A DNA stretch of 15,075 nucleotides from Actinomycetes bacterium (GTDB lineage: Bacteria > Actinomycetota > Actinomycetes > Mycobacteriales > Mycobacteriaceae), in contig JAEZIA010000132.1 of NCBI GenBank assembly GCA_023416315.1, positions 1 to 15,075 on the forward strand, given 5' to 3'. The translations under genes and the position numbers were made by a program. Shown piece by piece: positions 1-6,014 of this stretch. The notes below the pieces were generated by a model. That model saw only the letters and a program-made list of their open reading frames with translations. It did not search any database and was not told where the DNA came from. Position 1 is the stretch's first letter. Each line of letters opens with the position of its first letter.

Positions 1-1029
1 TTCGCCGCGCTCGCGGCGGTGTTGGTGTCCGGCCGAGTCTCCGACGTGGTCGGCCGCAAGCCGGTGCTTGTCGGCGCGCTGATCGCACTGATCGCCGGGC
101 TGGGTATCTTCCTGATCGCCGACAGCATCGAAATGCTGTTGCTGGCCCGCACCATCCACGGCGCGGCGGTCGGCTCGATCGTGGTCGCCGCCGCGGCGGC
201 GCTGCTTGACCTGCGCCCGAACCACGGTGTGCGCTCGGGTCAGCTCAGCGGCGTCAGCTTCAACATCGGCATGACGGTGGCGATCGTCGGCTCGTCGCTG
301 CTGGCGCAGTACGTCGCGCACCCACTGCGCACCCCGTACGCGGTGGTCGCGGTCGTGTGCGCGATCGTCGGTATCGGCGTGGTGGCCCTGCGGGAAACCC
401 ACACCGGTCGTACCGGCGGTCGCATCCGGTTGAGCAAACCGGCTGTGCCGCAACAGATTCGCGACGACTTCTGGTTCTCCGCCCTCGGCGCGATGGCGTC
501 CTGGTCGGTGCTGGGCGTGTTGCTGTCGCTGTATCCGTCGCTGGCCGCGCAACAGACCCACGTTCACAACCTGGTGTTCGGCGGCGGTGTCGTCGGAGTG
601 ACGGCGTTCGCCGCGGCCATGGCCCAGCTGGTGGCCACCCGGGTGCCGGCTCGGCGCTCGGCGGTGATCGGTGATATCGGCATGGCCGCTGCACTGTTGC
701 TGACGATTCCGGTGCTGCTCACGCATCGCTGGCCATTGGTGTTCGCCGCCGCCGCACTGCTCGGCGCGACGTTCGGGCTGGGCTTCGGCGGTTCGCTGCG
801 CCACCTGTCCGATGTGGTGCCGTCGAACCGTCGCGGCGAGACGATGTCGGCGTTCTATCTGCTGGCCTACACCGCGATGGCGCTGCCCACGATCGCCGCT
901 GGCTGGGCGGCCACCAAATGGCCTCTGGCGCAGGTGTTTCCCTGGTTCGCCGCGATCGTCGCAGTGGCGTGTCTGGGTGCCGCAGCGGTGGGCGTCATGC
1001 TGGCGAAGCCGTCGCCCCAGGCGTCTTGA
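1..1029 (+). CDS. MFS transporter, N-terminus missing (window edge)
   Basis: The reading frame is open from the first base, so the gene starts outside the window; 342 residues are visible. It begins inside the second membrane helix and runs straight into GRVSDVVGRKPV, which matches major facilitator motif A (GxxxDxxGRK) in the loop between helices 2 and 3. About ten hydrophobic segments follow, with a charged central loop (RETHTGRTGGRIRLSKPA) near visible residues 130-145, the usual divide between the two six-helix halves. About 50 to 60 N-terminal residues are probably missing. Substrate is unknown; many such proteins export drugs or metabolites by proton antiport. It ends with TGA and overlaps the convergent hydrolase gene by 35 bp. 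The first in-window GTG at 19 is inside a helix and is not a credible start. Family is confident, function is not. Confidence 0.85.
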   Translation, partial: FAALAAVLVSGRVSDVVGRKPVLVGALIALIAGLGIFLIADSIEMLLLARTIHGAAVGSIVVAAAAALLDLRPNHGVRSGQLSGVSFNIGMTVAIVGSSLLAQYVAHPLRTPYAVVAVVCAIVGIGVVALRETHTGRTGGRIRLSKPAVPQQIRDDFWFSALGAMASWSVLGVLLSLYPSLAAQQTHVHNLVFGGGVVGVTAFAAAMAQLVATRVPARRSAVIGDIGMAAALLLTIPVLLTHRWPLVFAAAALLGATFGLGFGGSLRHLSDVVPSNRRGETMSAFYLLAYTAMALPTIAAGWAATKWPLAQVFPWFAAIVAVACLGAAAVGVMLAKPSPQAS

Positions 1030-2458
1030 TCTGGGCGGCCAGCCACGGCAACGCATCGGAGAATGCCCGCTCGGCGAACTGCCAGGTGTGGAAGCTGATG
1101 ATCCGGTGCACCGAGCAGGAGATGCCGACGCTCGTGGCCGTCGCGCACAGGTCGTCGGCCGCACCAGCCTCGTCGGAGTCGCGGAACTCGTCGTGCCCGC
1201 CGAAACCCGACGGCGCGTCGGACTGGGGCCGGTGCCCACCGCCTGCGCCGTACGGTGACGCGGTGTTGGTGGGCGTGACGGTGTCCTCGAACCAGCCGGC
1301 GAGTCCCTGATAAGGCCCGTGCCGCAACATCACTGTGCGCGGGTCGAACTCGTCCCATGCGGCGGCGTCGCCGCCGTAGAGTCGGCTGATCGTCTGGTCC
1401 TTGGTGCCTGCGGTCGGGCCGTGGTCGCCGGCGATGTCCTCGAAAGTGCTGAACAGTTCCGGGTGCATGACACTGAGGTCGATCGCGCAGGTGCCGCCCA
1501 TCGACCAACCGACCACCGCCCAGTTGGCGGCCTGGTCGGAGGTGCCGAAATGCTGGACGAGGTAGGGTCGCACGTCTTTGGTCAGATGGTCGGCGGCGTT
1601 ACCGCGGGGACCGTTGACGCACTCGGTGTCATTGTTGAAGCTGCCGCCGGAATCCACGAACACGAAGATCGGCGCTTGTCCGCCATGGCTTTTCGCGTAA
1701 CTCTCGATGATTGGCATCGCGTCACCGGTGCGGATCCAGTCCGCCGGGGTGTTGAACTCCCCCGCGATCATCATGATCACCGGTAACCGTGCCGGCGTCG
1801 GACCCGCGAACCAAGCCGGCGGCAGATACACGTACTCGCTGCGGTGCTTGAATCCGCTTGCGGTATTGGGGGTGTCGACCTCGACCAGCTTGCCGCTGGT
1901 CTGCACGGTGTTACGCAGACCGGGCAGATCGGCTGCGTCGATCTGGTTGGGCAGCGGGCCGGCGGTCAGTGCGCCCCAGGCGGTTTGCACGCTCGGGTAG
2001 TAGCCCACCCACTTGTTGAGCGCGACCAGCGCCGCCAGCAGCGTCAGCGGAATCGCCAGCAGCGCAACGGCCCGCCGCCACCACGACGTGCCGCGCCAGC
2101 CCAGGACCGCCACCGCGACGCCGCCGGCGAACACCCCGATCCAGATCCACAGATAGAACGGCGCCGGGTCGGACGCCAGGCCCTCGGCGTTGACGTAGGT
2201 CCGTGCGGCGTATGCGCCGAGCACGCCGATGACCACGCAGACAGGCAGCCACAGCAGCCACCAGCGCCGGGTCCGGCGCCACCCGATCGCGACGATCAAC
2301 GCAGCGGCAGCGACGATTTCGATGGTCAGCGGCAGCCAGCCACCCAACAGCGAGACACCATGGGCGTACTGGTGAAGGTCGGGCGCGGGCAGCTGCGGCA
2401 GTGGTGCCGGCGGTACAGGTGACGGCGACGGTGTCGGTGTTGGCGGCACGGACCCCAT
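995..2458 (-). CDS. Membrane-anchored alpha/beta hydrolase (putative esterase / antigen 85-like fold)
   Basis: This 487-residue protein starts with a Pro-rich stretch (about 5-26). Four predicted membrane helices follow (about 41-60, 66-86, 101-120 and 129-148), then a catalytic domain of about 320 residues probably outside the membrane. The domain fits the esterase D/PF00756 family, which includes mycolyltransferases: VVGWSMGGTCAIDL places the nucleophile Ser319 in a GxSxG elbow, and SFHTWQFAERAF near the end supplies a likely catalytic His457. The acid residue is not assigned; Asp345 is a candidate. Known four-helix esterases of this type occur in mycobacteria, but the substrate cannot be read from sequence. 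The gene lies 57 bp after the L,D-transpeptidase on the same strand, so the two may be cotranscribed. The ATG at 2458 has only a weak ribosome site (AGG about 20 bases upstream), so the start is uncertain. Confidence 0.82.
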   Translation of the reverse strand: MGSVPPTPTPSPSPVPPAPLPQLPAPDLHQYAHGVSLLGGWLPLTIEIVAAAALIVAIGWRRTRRWWLLWLPVCVVIGVLGAYAARTYVNAEGLASDPAPFYLWIWIGVFAGGVAVAVLGWRGTSWWRRAVALLAIPLTLLAALVALNKWVGYYPSVQTAWGALTAGPLPNQIDAADLPGLRNTVQTSGKLVEVDTPNTASGFKHRSEYVYLPPAWFAGPTPARLPVIMMIAGEFNTPADWIRTGDAMPIIESYAKSHGGQAPIFVFVDSGGSFNNDTECVNGPRGNAADHLTKDVRPYLVQHFGTSDQAANWAVVGWSMGGTCAIDLSVMHPELFSTFEDIAGDHGPTAGTKDQTISRLYGGDAAAWDEFDPRTVMLRHGPYQGLAGWFEDTVTPTNTASPYGAGGGHRPQSDAPSGFGGHDEFRDSDEAGAADDLCATATSVGISCSVHRIISFHTWQFAERAFSDALPWLAAQIKTPGATASPA

Positions 2459-2515
2459 TGTGGGTGCCGTTTCTGTGCCTAACCTTTGAGCCTTCGGGCA
2501 GAGGCGCCCAGGCGG

Positions 2516-3595
2516 CTAGGCCAGCTGCCACTGCCAGTCGTCGGCACCGTCGGGATTGTTATAGGTGCCCACCGAGTTCTTGACGACGATGGGGTCGCCA
2601 CTGCCGAAGTTGTCGTAGAACCACTTCGCGTTGTCCGGGGACAGGTTGATGCAGCCGTGGCTGACGTTGCGTTTGCCTTGATCACCCACCGACCACGGCG
2701 CGCTGTGCACGAACGCCCCGCTGTTGTCGATGCGCACCGCCCATTGGACTTTGAGCTTGTAGCCTTCGGCGGAGTTCACCGGGACCCCGTAGGTGGACGA
2801 GTCCATGATGATGTCCGGGAACTTCTCCAGCACGTAATAAGTGCCGTTCTTGGTTTCGTGCTTACCGTCCGGCTTGCCCATCGAGACCGGCATGGTCTTC
2901 TCCACCTTGCCGTTTCGCGTGACGGTCATCTGATGGGTCTTGTCGTCGACGGTGGCCACCAGGCTGTCGCCGACGCGGAAGCTGGACTTGGCACCGCTGG
3001 CGTCGATGTTGACGATCGTGCCCTGGGGCCAGAAGTTGTAGGGCCGCCACCGCACCTGGGTGTCGGTGGTCCAGTAGAACGCGCCGGGAACCGGCGGTAC
3101 CGACGAGATGTGGATCGCCGATTCGGCCAACGGCCGGTTGGCGATCGGGCGGGCGAAGTTGATGATGATCGGCTTGGCCACCCCGACCAGCGCGCCGTTC
3201 ACCGGGTTGAAGGACGGCGGCGCGAACACCGGGTCGCCGGTGTAGGGCGCCGGGTTCTGGCCCTTGACCGGGCCCGCGGCCGCAGCAGCGGCCTGCTGGG
3301 CGGGCACCGGGTCGACCGGCGGAGGTGGCGGCGGGGCGAACGGGTCGGGCGGGGGCGGCGGAAGAGCCGGATCTGCCACCGGCGCGGGCGGCGGGAACGC
3401 CGCCGGGTCGACGGGAGGCGGCGGCGCGAACGGATCGGGCGCGGGAACCTGGGCGGGCGCAACGTCGACGACCCCGGGATCCACGGGCGCTTGGTCCGGG
3501 TCGGCCAGGGCAGACCCGCTGCCGAGGCTGATTCCGGCGGCCACCCCGACCACGCACAACGTGGCGGCGATCGCCCCCTTCACTCGCAGCGTCAT
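2516..3595 (-). CDS. L,D-transpeptidase (YkuD), Rv0192-like
   Basis: This 359-residue secreted enzyme makes 3-3 cross-links in peptidoglycan by an active-site cysteine. Residues 1-31 form a Sec signal peptide (cleavage probably after GSALA). Residues 33-100 are a Pro/Asp/Ala-rich linker with a repeated DPFAPPPP...VDP unit. An Ig-like domain covers about 125-208, and the YkuD catalytic domain about 210-340. The catalytic signature is complete: SHGCIN with Cys315 and His313, and His297 upstream. The length and order fit mycobacterial Ldt enzymes; gene order points to the Rv0192 orthologue. The frame stays open to 3796, but the ATG at 3595 is the better start: it has GAGGGAG eight bases upstream and directly yields the signal peptide. 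Downstream is a membrane hydrolase, consistent with an envelope-modifying pair. Confidence 0.93.
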   Translation of the reverse strand: MTLRVKGAIAATLCVVGVAAGISLGSGSALADPDQAPVDPGVVDVAPAQVPAPDPFAPPPPVDPAAFPPPAPVADPALPPPPPDPFAPPPPPPVDPVPAQQAAAAAAGPVKGQNPAPYTGDPVFAPPSFNPVNGALVGVAKPIIINFARPIANRPLAESAIHISSVPPVPGAFYWTTDTQVRWRPYNFWPQGTIVNIDASGAKSSFRVGDSLVATVDDKTHQMTVTRNGKVEKTMPVSMGKPDGKHETKNGTYYVLEKFPDIIMDSSTYGVPVNSAEGYKLKVQWAVRIDNSGAFVHSAPWSVGDQGKRNVSHGCINLSPDNAKWFYDNFGSGDPIVVKNSVGTYNNPDGADDWQWQLA

Positions 3596-3603
3596 AACCA
3601 AAA

Positions 3604-3610
3604 CTCCCTC
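3604..3610 (-). promoter_or_regulatory. Ribosome binding site fixing the L,D-transpeptidase start
   Basis: On the minus strand GAGGGAG lies eight bases before the ATG at 3595. The upstream in-frame start at 3796 would add 67 residues with no signal-peptide character and would overlap the end of the MFS gene, so this site favours 3595. Confidence 0.65.
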
Positions 3611-3740
3611 GATCCCTGCTTCGACCCAGTCTGGCATAGCCCGCTGGGTGCGCCGTCGGAGTTCAGCCGGCAGCGAACCGGACACCACACCTCGGCACCG
3701 CCCTGAACTGTGCAGATCGTCGGCAAGCCGGTGACAAGCG

Positions 3741-4964
3741 TTACTTTTCGCTGGTGACCGGGCGGACCGCGAACAGTCCCCGGCTGACCGCCACACACCC
3801 CAACGCGGTGAGCATCAGCACGCCGGACGCGGTGAGCATCGCGGCCACCCCGGCACGCTGATAGAGCAGGCCGCCGCTCAGCGATCCGGCCATGATGCCC
3901 ACCTGGAACGCCGCGACATACAGTCCGGAGGCGCCGTCGGGGTCCCGCGGCGAATGCCGCATGGCGGCGGCCTGCAGCATCGGCGGCATCGCGTTGGCCG
4001 TCGCGCCCCACAGCACGATCGCCGCCGCTCCGAGGAGCGCGACGGCAACGGTGTGCCAGCCGATGACGCCGAGGACAGCCAGCACCGCGAAGGCCGCCGA
4101 CGACCCGGCCAGGCAACCCACCACCGCGGTCTTCGGGCGCCGATCCCCGGGCTTGGCCAACACCGCCATGCCGGTTAGCCCGGCCACCCCGTAGGCGGCG
4201 AGCAGCCACGCCTGGTGTGCGCCGTGCACACCGACCACGTCGCGGATGATCACCACGATGAACGTGTAGGAGATGAAGTGCGCGGTGACTCCGACCAGCG
4301 TCAGCACGCTCAGCATCACCAGCGGCCGGTTGCGGTGATGCTCGCCCGCCCGACCGCCGTCGGCAGCGTCGGTCATCGGCATCACCGGCAGCGTCATCCG
4401 CGCCGCCCCCAGGACCACCACCGACGCGACCGTGATCGCCCCGACCGCGAGCCGCCAGCCCCACAGCTCGCTCATCGCCGCGGTCAGCGGGCTGCCGACC
4501 ACCAGGGCCAGGCCGGTGCCGACGTAGACGGCCATCGTGGCGCGACCGGCGTGGCTCGGGGGCACCAGGCGGGCGCCGATCGGGGCGATCACCGACCACA
4601 TCAGTCCGTGGGTCAGTGCGCACAACACCCGGCCGACCGCCAACACCGCGAACGTCGGCGCCAGCGCGGAGATCAGCTGCGACACCGACAGGCAGACCAG
4701 CGTGCACAGCAGCGTGCGCCGCCGCGGCCAGGTCGCCGTCCACCGCACCAGTGGCATCGTTGCCGCCGCCGCGACCAGCGCGTAGCTGGCCAGCAGGGTG
4801 CCGACGACGGCCTCGCTGACGTTCAGGTCGCGGGCGATCGACGGCAGCGCACCGACCGGCATGATCTCGGCGGTGACATAGATGAACGCGGCGGCGGCCA
4901 GAACTGCCAGCGCTGCCGCGACCCTCGGTGTCCACGGGCCGGTGCGATTCGGCACGGAGGGCAC
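3741..4964 (-). CDS. MFS transporter, DHA1-type, Rv0191-like
   Basis: A 407-residue, 12-helix inner-membrane carrier. The first helix carries AEIMPVGALPSIARDLNVSEA, typical of the DHA1 sugar/drug efflux branch (AraJ/NepI-like). Motif A is degenerate: the helix 2-3 loop reads WTATWPRRRTLL, lacking the usual Gly and Asp. The central loop, with PMTDAADGGRAGEHHRNRP, separates the two halves. The GTG at 4964 is preferred because a TACCGT -10 box ends seven bases before it, giving a leaderless mRNA; an ATG at 5003 would add 13 Arg-rich residues. The gene sits 80 bp (41 bp with the ATG) after ricR on the same strand, as in M. tuberculosis Rv0190-Rv0191, so it may be read both with ricR and from its own promoter. 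From memory, Rv0191 has been linked to drug efflux; whether copper is involved is unknown. Confidence 0.88.
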   Translation of the reverse strand: MPSVPNRTGPWTPRVAAALAVLAAAAFIYVTAEIMPVGALPSIARDLNVSEAVVGTLLASYALVAAAATMPLVRWTATWPRRRTLLCTLVCLSVSQLISALAPTFAVLAVGRVLCALTHGLMWSVIAPIGARLVPPSHAGRATMAVYVGTGLALVVGSPLTAAMSELWGWRLAVGAITVASVVVLGAARMTLPVMPMTDAADGGRAGEHHRNRPLVMLSVLTLVGVTAHFISYTFIVVIIRDVVGVHGAHQAWLLAAYGVAGLTGMAVLAKPGDRRPKTAVVGCLAGSSAAFAVLAVLGVIGWHTVAVALLGAAAIVLWGATANAMPPMLQAAAMRHSPRDPDGASGLYVAAFQVGIMAGSLSGGLLYQRAGVAAMLTASGVLMLTALGCVAVSRGLFAVRPVTSEK

Positions 4965-4970
4965 GGGTTC

Positions 4971-4976
4971 ACGGTA
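4971..4976 (-). promoter_or_regulatory. -10 box of the MFS gene, probably leaderless
   Basis: The minus strand reads TACCGT, then six bases (GAACCC), then GTG. A transcription start seven bases past the -10 box falls on the G of the start codon. No convincing -35 box is visible, which is common in mycobacterial promoters. It lies in the gap after ricR. Confidence 0.45.
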
Positions 4977-5044
4977 TCGGCTTCCGCGCCGAGATCGGCG
5001 CATCTGGCCGGCTTAGGGCGCCCGGCGTTGCTCCGCGCCGACGG

Positions 5045-5335
5045 TCAGGACCGGACCAGGCGGGCGATCGCGGCGGAGGCCTCGGCGAGTTTCTTGTCTG
5101 CCTCGTCGCCACCCTCGGAGACGGCATGGCTGACGCAGTGCCCGAGGTGCTCGTCGAGCAGACCCAGGGCGACCGACTGCAGCGCACTGTTGACCGCACT
5201 GATCTGGGTCAGCACGTCGATGCAGTACTTGTCCTCGTCGATCATCTTGGCGATGCCGCGGACCTGGCCTTCGATTCGGCGCAAGCGTTTGGCGTAGTTG
5301 TCCTTGCGCGCCGAATACCCGTGTGCACCAGTCAT
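5045..5335 (-). CDS. ricR: Copper-sensing repressor, CsoR/RicR family
   Basis: A 96-residue all-helical DUF156/CsoR-family repressor. The Cu(I) ligand triad is present with canonical spacing: Cys38 (in KYCIDVL), His63 and Cys67 (in DEHLGHC), the same C-x24-H-x3-C pattern as M. tuberculosis CsoR. The N-terminal segment YAKRLRRIEGQVRGI is the family hallmark, with the basic residues that contact DNA. Gene order next to ilvD and the Rv0191-like MFS gene points to RicR (Rv0190), which controls a copper-resistance regulon in mycobacteria, rather than CsoR. The ATG follows the TGA of the DUF305 gene with no gap, and GGGAGG lies four bases upstream, so translation is probably coupled. There is no promoter of its own visible, so it should be expressed from the operator-containing promoter upstream of DUF305, giving autoregulation. 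Confidence 0.92.
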   Translation of the reverse strand: MTGAHGYSARKDNYAKRLRRIEGQVRGIAKMIDEDKYCIDVLTQISAVNSALQSVALGLLDEHLGHCVSHAVSEGGDEADKKLAEASAAIARLVRS

Positions 5336-5935
5336 TCAGCCTCCCAGCATCTGCTTCATCTGGTCGATCTCGGCCTGTTGCGACGTGACGATGGACTTGG
5401 CCATCGTGGTCAGATCCACGCTCTGCCCCTTGGCGATCTCGGTTTTCGCCATCTCGATGGCGCCCTGGTGATGAGCGATCATCGACTGCAACCACAGTGT
5501 GTCGAACTCGGGGCCGTTCAGCGACTTGAGCTTGGTCATCGTCGCGTCGTCGACCATGCCCTGCATGGCGTTGCCGCCGTGCATGCCGTGGTCGCCCATC
5601 GTGGGGTCGGCGCCCCACTGCACCAGCAGCGCCTTCATCGTTTCGATCTCCGGCTGCTGTTCGGCCGAGATGGTGTTGGCGAGCTTCAGCAGGGCCTGGT
5701 TGTCGGTGCGTTGCGGAGTCAGGTCCGCGAGCTCGATCGCCTGCTGATGGTGCGGGATCATCATCTGCGCGAACATGACATCGTCGGCGTTGTGGGCGGC
5801 CGCGGCCTGCGCGCTGGTGCTGGTGGCCGACGTGGCGTGCTGGCTGTGGTCCTCGGATTTGCTACAGGACGAGACGACGACGGCGGTGGTCAGGGCGGCG
5901 GCGACCGCGACGATGCGGACGGGCATGGAAGTCAT
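5336..5935 (-). CDS. DUF305 lipoprotein, putative periplasmic copper binder
   Basis: A 199-residue exported protein. Residues 1-23 are a signal peptide ending in the lipobox VSSC, with Cys24 as the lipidated residue. The mature part is a pair of DUF305 (ferritin-like helical) repeats, each with a paired histidine: MMIPHHQQAIELA (His62, His63) and SMIAHHQGAIEMA (His155, His156). Between them is a Met/His-rich loop at 113-127 (MGDHGMHGGNAMQGM), and Met residues flank both His pairs. DUF305 proteins such as cyanobacterial CopM bind Cu(I) outside the cytoplasm, so a copper-scavenging role fits. It is first in the operon with ricR, directly downstream of a CsoR-type palindrome. In M. tuberculosis I recall ricR being next to ilvD without this gene. 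A second ATG at 5926 is possible, but 5935 fits a leaderless start. Confidence 0.88.
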   Translation of the reverse strand: MTSMPVRIVAVAAALTTAVVVSSCSKSEDHSQHATSATSTSAQAAAAHNADDVMFAQMMIPHHQQAIELADLTPQRTDNQALLKLANTISAEQQPEIETMKALLVQWGADPTMGDHGMHGGNAMQGMVDDATMTKLKSLNGPEFDTLWLQSMIAHHQGAIEMAKTEIAKGQSVDLTTMAKSIVTSQQAEIDQMKQMLGG

Positions 5936-5941
5936 GTCCCC

Positions 5942-5972
5942 ACCGTACCCGAATACCCCTTGGGGGTATCAA
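5942..5972 (-). promoter_or_regulatory. Promoter of the DUF305-ricR operon, probably leaderless
   Basis: On the minus strand a weak -35 (TTGATA, 5972 to 5967) is separated by 19 bases from the -10 box TACGGT (5947 to 5942). Six bases (GGGGAC) separate the -10 box from the ATG at 5935, so transcription would begin at the A of the start codon. The CsoR-type palindrome lies between and across these boxes, so bound repressor would block RNA polymerase. The spacer is longer than the usual 17. Confidence 0.5.
5953..5969. promoter_or_regulatory. RicR/CsoR operator palindrome
   Basis: ATACCCCTTGGGGGTAT: seven-base arms (ATACCCC / GGGGTAT) are perfect inverted repeats around TTG. The A/T-flanked inverted G-tract pattern is like characterised copper CsoR-family operators, such as the B. 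subtilis copA site recalled as TACCCTACGGGGGTA. It sits 17 bp upstream of the DUF305 ATG and 10 bp from the ilvD -35 box. A further TACCC half-site occurs at 5947-5950 and adjoining bases. The ricR gene in the downstream operon makes it an autoregulatory site. Confidence 0.75.
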
Positions 5973-5979
5973 AAGTAAT

Positions 5980-6008
5980 TTGGTGACCACCCGCGACCAC
6001 GGCATACT
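5980..6008 (+). promoter_or_regulatory. Promoter of ilvD, probably leaderless
   Basis: TTGGTG (5980-5985) and CATACT (6003-6008) are separated by exactly 17 bases. The six bases TGACCG (with the first T at 6009) separate the -10 box from GTG at 6015, so the expected start of transcription is the G of the start codon. No Shine-Dalgarno sequence is seen in the short gap, which agrees with a leaderless transcript. Confidence 0.55.
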
Positions 6009-6014
6009 TGACCG

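Noticed and set aside
2486..3706. Open frame of 406 codons on the plus strand opposite the L,D-transpeptidase.
   Set aside because: It consists mainly of Arg/Gly/Val-rich sequence opposite the signal peptide, Pro-rich linker and catalytic motif of a clear gene; no independent evidence.
3595..3796. Longer start for the L,D-transpeptidase at 3796 (426 residues).
   Set aside because: It would put 67 charged residues in front of a clear signal peptide and overlap the MFS gene; the ATG at 3595 has its own GAGGGAG site.
4215..5986. Long plus-strand frames opposite the MFS, ricR and DUF305 genes.
   Set aside because: They are shadow frames of the minus-strand operon with His/Arg/Gln-rich composition and no conserved motif.
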